A stretch of DNA of 64,000 nucleotides from Hevea brasiliensis (taxonomy: Eukaryota; Streptophyta; Magnoliopsida; Malpighiales; Euphorbiaceae), in the NCBI RefSeq assembly GCF_030052815.1, contig NC_079500.1:2356001-2420000 (forward strand). Direction: 5' to 3'. The first letter of the stretch is position 1; each line of letters starts with the position of its first letter. Positions 46,366 to 59,381 of the stretch are shown here, one piece after another. The notes under the pieces were generated by a model that searched no databases, was not told the origin of the DNA, and saw nothing but the letters and a program-made list of their open reading frames with translations. The position numbers and the translations under genes were made by a program.

Positions 46366-47985
46366 TGATGTGTCCCTACCGCAAGTGCACGGGTCGTTCA
46401 AGTAGTATAGAAAAAAATATCGTTCCCACGAGGAGTTGTGTTAATGATTGAATTTTTGATATAAAAAGTTGACTAAATTGAGCTATTTTTGAAATTAAAG
46501 TAATGAATTGATGGGTATTGAGAATGTGAAATCTATGTATGCAAAATTAATAATCTATTCAACAATGTATTAATTAAACTAAAATTGCATCAAATTGAAA
46601 TAAGCAAGTTCAAATATGGCAATATTCAAAATGGCAAGTAATTAAATTCGATTAGAAATTAACAATGGTAAAAAGGCGATTCCGGAGTTCGGGATTTCAT
46701 ATTCGAGCTATTTTGGGATTTTAAATTGGTTATCCAATCTTGTGAAACTAATGGGTTTTAAGGAGATTAATTCTTAAATCCTTTGAATTCCCTTTCGAGT
46801 GAGACAAAGAGTGCCTTAATCAATCTAATCCTACTTTCGTGGACTTAGAGTTAATTAAGACCCATTAAGTCCTTTAATTAATCTGTGAATCCTCTTAATC
46901 CTTAGCCTATTTCTAGGTCTAAGTTAATTAAGTCCAATTTCTTGATTATCTATCACAAGGCCTTCTCCTTTCGGTGCTTTAACCATGGATTAAGAACATT
47001 ACTTAATGGGATCATACACTAAGCATGTCATTAAGCACACAAGAAATGAATAAAACTCATTAAGACCACAAAATATGGATTACCCAATCAAAATCCACAA
47101 AATATCTCAAATATTACAACCCTTACTCCAGAATCAAAGGTAAACTACTCAGTATCCATAATGCTTACAAGATATATTGAGTTTAAATGGAAATAAAGCT
47201 TTAGTCTAAGCTAAGGAATAAGAAATTAAACACTAGAAATGTAGAAAAAAATGTAAGGAAGGAAAGAAATCTGCAAATCTTGGTTGAAAATGGTGGGGAA
47301 GGTGAAAGTGACTCCTCAAATTCTGCCTCCTTTCTCCTTTCCTTTTCTGCTCCTTTTTTCCTCTCCTCTAAAATGGGAAAATGAGACTATTTATAGCATT
47401 TTTCTGATATTGAGCCCTAAAATGGTATGTTCTAGGAGGAATTATCTGAGGGAATCTTCTGCCAGCTCATTAATGAACTCTTTATGGGACTGCATAAGTG
47501 GACTGCATAAGTTATGCGATCCTTATGCGCTGATTCTCTGGTTCACTTATGCGAAACTGCATGACTTGGTGCATAGGCTATGCACAATTCCGTGAAGGTG
47601 CATAAGGGAGGCGAGAATGTGCATAAGCTATGCAGTCTCCTTATGCACATTTCGGCAGGTATTGGAACAGTGATTTTTCTCCTTATGCAGATCTGCATAG
47701 CTTATGCGACAAGTTATGCACAATTTGGTCAATGCACATTTCAGCTTGAAAACTTGTTTTTGACATCTTTGGCTGTAGAAGTCACTCCTCAATGGCAAAA
47801 TTTCTCTTCAGTCCTTCAAAAACACCATTTTTCCTACAAAACAAAGTAAAAATTACAAATTAATCCAAAATTGACAATTATGAAAAACTAACTAAATAAC
47901 TAATGAAATTAGCTAAAAGTGACTAATAATCAAATAAAATGGCTATAAAATTAAACCTAAATGATTATGCAAAATGTATGCATCA
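46366..47985 (-). repeat. 3' LTR of C (1620 bp)
   Basis: TGATGTGTCC...TATGCATCA, followed by the polypurine tract (minus GAGTTTGGGGGTATT). Dyad cluster at about 47490-47730. Confidence 0.92.
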
Positions 47986-49720
47986 AATACCCCCAAACTC
48001 AAGCTTTTGCTTGTCCTCAAGCAAACTTTAAAATGTAATGCAAAATTTTTAGGGGTGCCTTATCCAAAGAGCTATGAAAATTACCTATTAAAGTAACTAA
48101 ACACACCTTTAGCCATACCAACAATCCATATACCCATCCTTCAAAATGCAAAGAATCTAATGCTTATCCAAGCTTTCACCGCTTAGCCATCAAGTCAATT
48201 ATCATTCAAAATCCCCAAACCAACCAATCAAAAGAGAGAGTCATGCTCAAAAGGAATTCTAGAACAATCAATAGTCAAAGTGTCTCTATATAGAATGATG
48301 GAATTAAATGAATGAATGGATAATTTTCCAATCCCATAGGCAAATTCCCTACTCCTATCTCCACTAATGTAGCAAGTGCTATCAAGAGATCAAAGGTCTT
48401 TTTAGGGATGTAATGGGGCCATGGGGTTCAAAATGAGGCTAAGAAGAAGAATGGGTAAAAAGGATTCAAAGCATGAGAATATTTCAAATCTTAACAACAT
48501 AAGGTACACTTCTTATTTTATTATAATTTTTTTTCTTTTTCTTCTTTTTTTTTGTATATATGGAGGAGAGAAGTACACAATGAGAATTGTCAAGTGCTAG
48601 CAAAACACATAAAAATGGAGGGACATTTTGATACTTTAAACTTGTATCTTGCATTTTCTTTTTATGATTGTCCCTAAAATTGCCACCCCCAAACTCATTC
48701 CTTTTAATACTTTGGGTGGATTTCTTTCAATTTGAATGACAATAGTGAAAAGCACATATACTAGCACTTTTACAAGATGACAAGCACTTCTTCTCCCTTT
48801 TATTGTATATTTTTTTCTTTTATTTTTATTTTTATCTTTATTTTTTTTAGAAAGTGTACCTAATATTCAATATTATTCTCATGAAAAGGGTTGGAGTGTT
48901 TGGTTCATTGGCTAGGTAGCAATAAGGATTTCAAGAAAAATTAGGGATAAAAAGGCTCAAAGGGGTTTTCAAAGGTCAATTTTAATTAGGAAAAAGGGCC
49001 AAAGGTTTAAAATGAGAAGGTTTAAATCAAAGAATGCCTAATCATCTCTCTTTTTAAGTACAAGCTGGTATTTCGCCTTGAAAGGTTTAGAAAATTTGTT
49101 CTAGGATTGGTGAGACATCATTTGACTACCTTATATCCAATAACTCTCTCTAAGCATTCCAATCTCCAAAGGACTAGTTGGGTGGCTTTTTGGCTAAGAA
49201 GATATAGGCAAGGGATAGACACTTCAAAACTTTGCACCTTTTAGGAAACTTTCAATCCACAAACCCAACTAAAAGGTGAGTCAAATCACTCTCATAGGCA
49301 CATTTTCAATACTCAAAGGATTTGGCAAAAGATTTTAATGCATGGTGCATGATTCCTAAAATGAGTAATGCATTAACTAAATGGAGGAAGTCTATTTGTA
49401 TGCAATGTGTACAATTTCTAAGTGATGTATAATGTGTGTGTAAATGTGTTATGTATATGTATGTGTGGATGTATATGTAAAATATTTACAATATATGAAA
49501 ATGAAATGGAATGAGATGTTCCTATACTCAAAATGTGAAAAATGAAGCAAAAATCAAGCAAAAATCAGAATGTGCACCCCCCAAACTCAAAATTGGACAT
49601 TGTCCTCAATGTCTCATGCAATGCATTATCAAAAGTCAAAGCAAATAGTAATTACCAGGAATTGTAAAGATTAAGAGCAAAAAGAAAGAGTTACCTGGTA
49701 TGGAGCAGATGAGAATTCAA
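47986..49720 (-). other. C 3' non-coding region
   Basis: Counterpart of B 27187-28870; no ORF. Includes T-rich tracts at 48520-48555 and 48805-48850. Confidence 0.6.
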
Positions 49721-49724
49721 GATA

Positions 49725-49960
49725 AAGGGATGCATAAGAAGCTGCACAGGTTATGCAGAGTTAAGTGCTGTCCAGAACATGTGCATAAGTAGGGTGCATA
49801 AGCCGTGTGGTTCTGCATGAGTGGCAATATAGGTTGCATAGGCTATGCAGGACATTTGCATAAAGGGAATACAACCTGTGCAGTTCTGCATAAGTAGCAG
49901 AAGGGGTTGCACAGGCTGTGCAAAATTTCTGCATAAGGAAATTCATAGCCTGTGCAGTGT
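49725..49960 (-). repeat. TGCATAAG-dyad cluster downstream of env-like ORF (C)
   Basis: Same irregular repeats as B 28880-29130, more diverged (GCCGTGTGG, CTGTGCAG variants). Confidence 0.5.
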
Positions 49961-50226
49961 ATACAAAAGCTGCTGCAGGGGAATTGGCAAGGGAAATGTA
50001 CAACCAGCAGTAGAAGCATTGAAATATATACAGGGTATGGGTAAATATGTACAAAATGGCAGTCAAAGAAAATTAATGGAATAGCTATCCAATAAAACTT
50101 CAAGAAAAACAGAATTTAAAACAAACTAATTCAAAACAAACAAACATAAGTCAAAACAAACTATAAATGTTTGAACATATTTACAAAGAAAAGGTCCTAC
50201 AAGATTGAACAAAAGTAAAACAGAAG

Positions 50227-51764
50227 CTAATCTAGTTCTATTGTTTTGCCCTTGTCCAAAGATGTTGCTAAGGGGCTGGTCACGTTGTGAAATGATGGTC
50301 TTTGGAGGAGGTGATGGAGGTGGGGGTGGCATGCCCAGAAAGATCATGAGTTGCTTCACCATCTCCTTCAATTCTTTTTGCTTGTCCCTGGTTTCCATGA
50401 CAAGGTCAAATAGTTGATCATGACGATCCTTGAGTGTATCAAGACCAGTGTCAAGCTTCCTATCCACAAAGTATATGTCATCCCTAAGCCTTTCAAGATA
50501 GGTGAATAAGGCTTTAGTGTTGAATGCAGGAGGGGCTGTGGATGAGGTAGGTTCACTTTGGGGTGTCTGTGCAGCCGAGGGTGGGGTAGGTTCGATGAGA
50601 GTCTTTGTGGGGCCGGTGGAAAAGGTGGGTTTCTGGTTGTGCAATGGGCTCGGTTCTGGCTGCAGTTGTGGAATGTCGAATGTGGCAAATCAACCTGCTG
50701 GTTAAGTGGGCGATATCAAAATATAAAGTGTCCACAAGTCTTTGGTATTGGGTGCTCTTGATTAAAACCAAAATGCTTAGCTATAATCATTGAGCCCACC
50801 AGACAATGTCACCTATGGATTTAGTGGCAATATGCAATACATGCTCACAAAAGAAATAACCAGAGAAACCTTGACCTGTGAAATGCACACCATAACATAA
50901 ATAATTCAGATTTCCTCTACAAAGACTGTAACTAGTCCCTCTGCCCAATATGGTGCTAGCAATCAGCCTATGAATAAACCTAAGTGCAGGGTCAAGTATT
51001 TGGGAGGTTTTTGATCTTCCAGCAGAGAAAGTTTGAGGTTGGTTGGTGATAATTCTCCAAAATTGGGCAGCATTCCAAATACCCTTGTTGGCTACCTCTA
51101 CTCCAGTATGTGGCACCCGAAATAACCCATCAATTGCAAAACCAAAAATGCTATGAAATTGGTCCAATGACAGCTCTCTAGTTTGCCCCAAACATCTAAA
51201 TTTCATAATTGGCTTATGGTCTACATCATGCAATTTGAGGGTAGCAGAGAATGAAGAAATAAACTCCAAAACTAGAGTTGGATAAACTATCTCCTGCTTA
51301 TGCACAAATTCCATCCAACCCATACCATCAAGATATGCAACTACATTGTCGAATAAACCAAGAGATTGTAGAGAATCGGCAGAAATATACCTAGTGGGTT
51401 GTACCCTCCTATCCTTGAGTCTCTTAAAAGCTGCCTTTTGAATTGTATCAGGAAGAGGCCAAGGTAGCTTTGATACATGTGAAGCTACCGAAATTGTCTT
51501 TTTGCTGGAGGAGGGTGTGGAGGCTGGAGCTTTTTGCTTTTTGGGTTGTGGTTCCGACAATGGGGTGGGTGGTTCTTTGCGTTTGGATAGAGGAGGGGCA
51601 GAGGACATGGGTCGCACAGATTTGGACCGAATTTTTTGTTTGTATGTGGTTGTGGGAGGTGGTGGGGGTGTTTCTTGTGGAGGGGAATTAGGGTTAGGAG
51701 GTATTGTTGATAGTGGTGAAACCTGGAGAGGGGAAGCTGGACGGGAATGGGGAGGCGACTCCAT
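50227..51764 (-). pseudogene. Env-position ORF of C, broken
   Basis: Starts at the same Met as B (MESPPHSRPASPLQ, 51764). The first ~315 residues keep the conserved globular part (RRVQPTRYISADSLQSLGLF, YLDGMGWMEF). Small deletions then shift the frame repeatedly between about 50880 and 50550; the helical part resumes at 50540 (FNTKALFTYLERLRDDIYFV), and another shift changes the Pro-rich tail. The position equivalent to B's stop is 50227. Not functional as one protein. Confidence 0.85.
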
Positions 51765-51989
51765 TGCCGATGGAGAAGATGGAGAGATAAGGGCGGAAAT
51801 GAAAATGCAGGGGGAAGTTTAGGGTTTATGTGGTGAAAACGCTAGTGGAGAAGAAGGGAGAGAGACAGTGCCAGAAGAAATGGAGGTTGAAGGACGGTCG
51901 TGAATAGAAGAGTCGGGAAGTAGAGGTGGGAATTTTGGTTACCAAAAAGGAATTTGATTTGAATCGGGTTTGTGTAGAGACTACATAAG

Positions 51990-52845
51990 TGAAAAGTGAT
52001 TTATGCATAACCTGTGCACTCTTTTATACATGTTTCAGAATGATTTGAACTTCAGAGAAATAGCTCATGCACAAGTGCATAAGTCATGCACTGTCCTTAT
52101 GCACTGTTCGGCAGGTATTGAAATCTTGGGTTGGTGGTCATGCAGTTGTGCATAAGTCATGCACCTTCCTTATGCACCTCTTGGTGGGTTTTGGTGTTTG
52201 GAAAATGTGGTTATGCAGTTGTGCATAAGCTATGCACTCTGCTTATGCATGTTTCGGCGACTTTTGAAATTTTGAGGAGTGAAGTCATGCGGGAGTGCAT
52301 AAGTTATGCACTCCCCTTATGCACCTCTCGGCGGATTTGGCTTTTCAGATAATCGGGTCATGCAGAAGTGCATAGGTCATGCACTCTGCTCATGCACTCC
52401 TCGGTGGGTTTTGAAATTCAGAGTGTGAGGTCATGCAGAAGTGCATAAGCTATGCACTCTGCTTATGCACCCCTCGGCAAGTGTGGAATTTTCGGATTTC
52501 TGGTCATGCAAAAGTGCATAAGTCATGCACTCTGCTTATGCACCCCTCGGCAGGTTTGAATTTTTGGAGTTTTTGGTCATGCGGAAGTGCATAAGTTATG
52601 CACCCTCCTTATGCAGACTTCGGCAAAGAGAGAAAATGAAGAATTTGAAGTTATGCAAATGTGCATAAGTCATGCACTCCCCTTATGCAGGTTTCGAAAG
52701 ATGTGAAATTTGACAAAATTAAGCTATGCAGAGTTGTATAAGCTATGCACTCTCCTTATGCACTTGCAATAAAGGTGAAAAATGGCAAGAATTGTGGTCA
52801 TGCAGGATTGCATAAGCTATGCAATTGCTTATGCACAATTTAACA
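51990..52845 (-). repeat. 73-bp minisatellite of TGCATAAG dyads upstream of env-like ORF (C)
   Basis: About 12 units with 72-74-bp spacing (dyads near 52076, 52149, 52222, 52296, 52370, 52441, 52514, 52586, 52660, 52733, 52806). Same position and unit as in B. Confidence 0.86.
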
Positions 52846-52849
52846 AGAT

Positions 52850-53730
52850 TAAGAATGCAATAGAACATGAATTGCAAGTGTGAAAAATACCCTAGAATGA
52901 AGAAATATAATTCTATGAAGCATAAACCATGAGAATTTTCACCAAAAACACATCAATATATGCAAAGTTCATAAAAAATGCATCATACAAGCATGTAGAC
53001 ATAGATCCTACATAAAAGACCTTTGAGAACTATGCCATTTTGACTCAAATTCTGCAAATCAACATTTAGCACATTAAAACTCAAATAAATCTGCATAAAG
53101 TTGCATCTATTCACAAATGATGAAATGAACTCTCCAAGTTTTTCCAATAAAATGCACCATACCTACCTTGAATCCTACAACCCAAATAAGCTCAAAACTG
53201 CAAAAATGACTCACTTACCACCATATTAACATTATAAGCACAAATATTAAAAAGTTACACACCCGACCTCACCAAGAACATAAGCCATCTACTGCAGACA
53301 CCCTTTTTGCTGCAGAATGTCATTTTTTTGCTCTGCATAAACCAGGTAGCAGCTTCAGCAGTTCACCAACTTTCCTCCATTGAAATACATCCAACCTCAC
53401 CAAAAACACAAGCCATTTGCTGCAGACACCCTTTTTGCTGCAGATTTCATTTTTCCTCTGCATAAACCAGATTGCAGCTCCTGCACAGGTTATGCAGCAA
53501 AAACCAATCAGTTTTTGGGAGAATTTGAAGGACAAAATTTTCAAGTTAAGGATCACTTCCCCAACAGTTCACCAGCCTTTCTTCATTGAAATACATCTAC
53601 AAGGGACAAGATTCAAGATAAAAACAAAATCAATGAAAATGAAAGTAAATCAGCAAAAGCAAAATAAAAGGACTTGGGATGCCTCCCAAGAGGGCTAATT
53701 TATAGTCCTTAGCTGGACTCTTCATGAATT
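52850..53730 (-). other. Pol-env spacer (C)
   Basis: Non-coding. A segment with CTGCAGACACCCTTTTTGC and CTCTGCATAAACCAG occurs twice (about 53270-53350 and 53400-53475), a tandem duplication of about 130 bp not present in B. Confidence 0.55.
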
Positions 53731-56700
53731 TCAGTGAAAAAGAGGTGAGGGATTGGAGAGCTTGTAACAGCTTGCTCCCTTTATTAGATCTCCAGTTATG
53801 TAATGTTTCAATCTATGCCCATTGACCTTAAAATTCCCAGATTTTTCACTCCAAATTTTAATTGCTCCATAAGGGAAAACTTTAGAAACTCTATATGGAC
53901 CAGTCCACCTTGACTTGAGTTTTCCAGGGAACAATTTCAATCTTGAGTTGAACAACAAAACTAAATCACCTTCTTTGAATTCCTTTTTTCTAATATGCTT
54001 ATCATGCCAAACTTTAGTTCTTTCTTTGTAAATACGGGCACTTTCATAAGCATCCATCCTCAGTTCCTCAAGCTCATTAAGTTGTAATAACCTTTTCTCA
54101 CCAGCTTGATTAAGATCAAAATTCAAGGTCTGAATGGCCCAATATGCTCTATGTTCTAGCTCCACAGGTAAATGACAAGACTTACCATACACCAACCTAA
54201 AGGGAGTAGTTCCTATAGGGGTTTTGTAGGCAGTCCTATATGCCCATAAATTATCATCTAGTTTGATAGACCAATCTTTCCGAGAATTGTTCACTGTTTT
54301 CTCCAAAATATGCTTGAGCTCTCTGTTAGAAATTTCAACTTGTCCTGAAGTTTGAGGGTGGTATGGGGTAGCTATCTTGTGCACTACACCATACTTCCTC
54401 ATTAAGCTCTCAAATTGCTTATTGCAAAAATGGGAACCACCATCACTAATTACAGCTCTAGGAGCTCCAAATCTGCTCAAGACAAATTTCTTCAAAAATT
54501 TCACTACCACTCTAGCATCATTAGTTGGAGTTGCAATAGCTTCCACCCACTTTGACACATAGTCAACCCCAACTAAGATGTATCTATTACCATATGAAGG
54601 AGGAAATGGCCCCATAAAATCTATTCCCCAAACATCAAATAATTCCACTTCAAGAATATTATTTAGGGGCATTTGATCTCTTTTTGACAAATTTCCACTC
54701 CTTTGACATTTATCACAATCCAACACAAATTTCCTCACATCCTTAAAAAGATTTGGCCAAAAGAAACCAGCTTGCAAAATTTTACTAGCTGTTTTAGAGA
54801 TTCCAAAATGTCCTCCATAATCAGAAGCATGGCAATGATGCATAATACTCTGTGTCTCCTCATCAGGAATACATCTCCTTATTAAACCATCACAACATCT
54901 CCTGAAGAGTAAAGGGTCATCCCATCTATAAAACTTCACCTCATGTAAAAACTTTTTCTTTTGTTGCCATGTCATACCTAGAGGTAAAACTCCACAAGAT
55001 AGATAATTCACAAAGTCTGCATACCAAGGTAGTTTAGCAACAAGAGAGAAAAGTTGTTCATCTAAGAAAAACTCATCAATAGGGATTTCATCTAATTCTT
55101 CATCATCCAATTTCAGTCTACTAAGGTTATCAGCAACTACATTTTCAGCTCCCTTCTTATCTCTAATCTCCAAATCAAACTCTTGTAGCATCAGAATCCA
55201 CCTAATGAGCCTAGGTTTAGCCTCCTTTTTACGGAGCAAATACCTGATGGCTGCATGATCTGAAAATATAACCACCTTTGAGTCAATAATGTAAGGTCTG
55301 AATTTTTCCAATGCAATGCTAAAAATTCCTTTTCAGTTGTTGCATAATTTGTTTGAGCCTCATCCAGTGTTCTACTAGCATAATAAATAGCATAAGCCTT
55401 TTTGTCCTTTCTTTGACCAAGAACAGCTCCAATTGCATAGTTGCTAGCATCACACATAATTTCAAAAGGTAGGCTCCAATCAGGTGGTTGCATGATTGGT
55501 GCAGTGATAAGAGCTTGCTTCAACCTGCAAAAGGCATCCAAACACTCTTGGTCAAATACAAATGGTGTGTCATTACTTAACAAATTAGACAAAGGTTTGG
55601 CTATTTTAGAAAAATTCTTGATAAAGCGTCTGTAGAACCCGGCATGTCCTAGGAAACTTCGAATCCCCTTGACATTGGTAGGAGGAGCCATCTTCTCTAT
55701 CACTTCAACTTTGGCTTTATCAACCTCTATTCCTCTGTTAGACACCAAATGTCCAAGCACTATCCCTTCCTGAACCATGAAATGACACTTTTCCCAGTTT
55801 AACACAAGGTCAGTATCTGCACATCGCTGCAAAACTTTAGAAAGGTTAGCCAAGCATATATCAAATGAAGATCCATAAACAGAAAAATCATCCATAAAAA
55901 CCTCCATTATGTCTTCAATGAAATCTGAGAAGATTGCCATCATGCACCTTTGAAAAGTGGCTGGTGCATTACACAACCCAAATGGCATCCTCCTATAAGC
56001 AAAGGTTCCATATGGATAAGTAAAAGTGGTTTTCTCTTGATCATTTGGATGGATAGGGATTTGAAAAAAACCTGAATATCCATCTAAATAGCAAAAGTAA
56101 GAATGCCTAGCCAGTCTTTCTAACATCTGATCAATGAAGGGAAGTGGAAAATGATCTTTTCTAGTGGCAACATTTAATTTTCTGTAATCTATGCACATTC
56201 GCCAACTAGTCACCGTTCTAGTGGGAATTAATTCATTATTTTCATTTTTGACAACTGTCATTCCACCCTTTTTTGGGACAACATGTACTGGGCTCACCCA
56301 AGTACTGTCTGAGATAGGATATATGATCCCTGCATCAAGCAACTTCAAAATTTCCTTTTTAACAACTTCTTTCATATTTGGGTTCAGCCTCCTCTGATGT
56401 TCAATAGATGGCTTACAATTTTCTTCCAAAATGATTCTATGCATACAAAAGTGTGGGCTTATTCCCTTAATGTCATCTATGGTGTATCCCAAGACTTTTC
56501 TAAATTGTCTCAACACTCTTAACAACTTATCAGCCTCTAAGGTACTCAAGTTTGCATTTACAATTACTGGATAAGTGTTATTAGTGCCAAGAAATTCATA
56601 CCTGAGCTGAGAAGGAAGTTGCTTAAGTTCTACCTTAGGTGCATCTTCTTCCTTGAATGATGGTTGCTTAGATTCTGCTTTTTCCTTTTGTGTGAGTTGA

Positions 56701-59247
56701 AAAACTGGAGCAGAAATGAATGGTGGACTACCCTCTAAGTGTTGAGCATATGCAGTCACATGAGGGTTGTCATAGTTTATGCCTCCTCCATGAACCAAGC
56801 AATTTTCAAGTGGATCTTCTGGATATTTCTTTCTGAAGTGTTCTTCAACCAGCTCATCAATGATATCAACTCTCAAGCAAGTATCAGCTTCAGAATGATG
56901 CTTTTTCATAGTGTTATTAATGTTGAAAACCAATTGTTCTTCACCAACTCTAAGAGTCAATTTTTCTCCTTTCACGTCAATCAAAGCACCAGCTGTAGCC
57001 AGGAAAGGCCTTCCCAAGATAATTGGAATATTAAAATCTTCCTCCATGTCCAAGATGACAAAGTCAACAGGTATATAGAACTTTCCAAACTTCAGAGGCA
57101 CATTCTCCAAAATCCCTTCAGGATACTTGATTGATCTGTCAGCTAACTAAAGAGAAATATGGGTAGGCTTTAGATCTCCCATATTGAGCTTCTCATAAAT
57201 TGAGAGGGGCATGAGGCCAACACTAGCCCCTAAATCACATAAGGCTTTTGTAGAACATGATTCCCCAATGTGGCATGGAATTGAAAAACTCCCTGGATCC
57301 TTGAGCTTTGGAGGAAGTTTCCTTTGAAGGATAGCATTACATTCTTCTGTCAAAGCTACAGTTTCATCATGTTCAAGTTTCCTCTTGTTTGAGAGAATTT
57401 CTTTCAAGAATTTTGCATAAGAGGGCATTTGTGAAAGAGCATCAACAAAAGGCACATTTATGTAAAGTTTCTTCAAAACCTCTAAGAACTTCCCAAATTG
57501 CTTATCAAGCTTGGCTTTTTGAAATCTTTGTGGAAAGGGAAGTTGTGGCTTGTAGGGCTTAGGAGGTATATACTTCTCTTCCTTCTCTTCAATTTTCTCT
57601 TTACATTTTTCTGCACTCTCTTGTTTTTCACTCTCATCAGTTTCTTTTTCATTTTCTCTCTTCTCACTGTTTTCACTCTTCTCATCATTTATAACTTTCC
57701 CACTTCTTAAAGTAATAGCTTGACACTGCTCTCTTGGGTTTTCTGGTTGACTTGGAAGTTTTCCAAATGATTTAGCACATGAGGAAGATGCTTGTTGTGC
57801 AATATGGTTTTCCAGCATTCTGTTATGTGTTTGCATCTGTTCCAGCCTTGCTTTCATCTCTCTCATCTCCTCATCATGCTTATTTTGGTTAGCAAGAATC
57901 TGTTGCAATAAAGCTTCAGTGGTGGAATTTTGTTCTTGCTGTTTTGGTGGAGGATTCATATTTTTCTGCTGAAAATTAGGCAATGGTTGCCTATTGTGCT
58001 GATATGGAACTCCTTGTTGCTGTTGTGGTTGAAAATTCTGATTTGGAACTTGACTTTGCTGATTTCCCCATGAAAAGTTGGGATGATTCCTCTAAGTTGG
58101 ATTATAAGTTTGAGAATAAGAATTCCCAATTTGCTTGTTTCCATAATTACCAACATATGCTGCTTGTTCTCCATAATCTACTCCACAGCTGGTAGTTCCC
58201 TCTGCATAAGCCACTTGTTGTGAACTTCCAGCTGATGATGATGAACTAACCAACATACTCAAGTCTTCCATCTTCTTAGCAAGGACATTTGTAAGTGCAT
58301 CAAACTTTGCATTAATCATGTTGAATGGATCAAGATCATACATTCCAGCAGCTTGCCTTTTTTGAGTTGGAGCTGGTCCTCTTGGACTACTCCAAAGATG
58401 AGTATTCTTTGCAATTTTCTCTAATAGCTCATAAGCTTCATCTTCATGCTTCATAATAAATTCTCCTCCTGTTTGAGCATCAATAATCCCTCTGATTGCA
58501 GGAGTAACATTTGTGTAAAAATTCTGATTTATCATCCATTTTGGAATGGCATGATGTGGGCATAATCTCTCTAATTCCTTCCATCTCATCCATGACTCAT
58601 AAAGAGTTTCATCTTCTCTTGGTCTGAAAGCTGTCATTTGATTCCTCAGTTCTTGAGTTTTTCCAGGTGGAAAATATTGTGCAAGAAATGCATCAGTGAG
58701 TTGCTCCCAATTTGTAATGGAGTTGTGAGGTAAAGAATCAAGCCAATCCAATGCTCTATCTTTCAAAGAGAATGGGAATAGCTTCAGTCTTGCTGCATCA
58801 TCAGATACTCCAGGTTGTTTTTGCATGTCACAAATCATAGCAAATTTCTTCATAAGTGTGTGGATTTTCAGAAGGATGACCTCCAAATTGAGAATTCTGA
58901 ATCATTTGAAGAACTCCAAAATCCATCTTGTAACTATTTGCATCAATTCTTGGTCTTGCTATACTTTCTGTCAAGTCATCAAAACGTGGAAAAGCATGAT
59001 CCATCATACTTCCCCTAGGCACATTAGCATTAACAACTTCTCCACCTTGGGCTGCATTTTCATTGTTTTGATCATTTCCAGCATTAACACCAATTCTCAT
59101 TCTTTCATCAGCCATGACTTCTTCTAATTCAGTTTCTCTCAAGGCTTCTTTCCTTCTTCTAGTTTCTTTCTTGTTGGTCTTACAAAATTTCTCAATTTCA
59201 GGGTTGAATAATAAGGATGTATCACTTGTGCTTCTAGCTCTTCTCAT
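53731..59247 (-). pseudogene. Gag-pol of C, four visible lesions
   Basis: Start Met at 59247 (MRRARSTSDTSLLFNP). Lesions in reading order: frameshift near 58850; TAG at 58092 where B has Trp (NPT-stop-RNHPNF); TAG at 57147 where B has Gln (ISL-stop-LADRS); 7-bp deletion near 55312 in RNase H. Domains otherwise complete: gag core (about 58800-58500), coiled coil and Lys/Glu region (57900-57600), protease (CDLGASVGLMP near 57230), RT (FMDDFSVYG near 55890), RNase H, integrase zinc finger and DDE core ([18 protein letters not shown]), GPY/F-like tail ending at 53731. Unlike B the integrase is continuous. Non-functional as it stands. Confidence 0.93.
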
Positions 59248-59381
59248 AAAAGATTAAGAGTACCTGAAAAAGAACAAACAAACACAAAATGAAAAGATAA
59301 CAAAAATAAAACTAAAAACAACTAAAATAATCAAGAATTCAATCTTAAACAAACAACTCCCCTGCAACGGCGCCAAAAACT

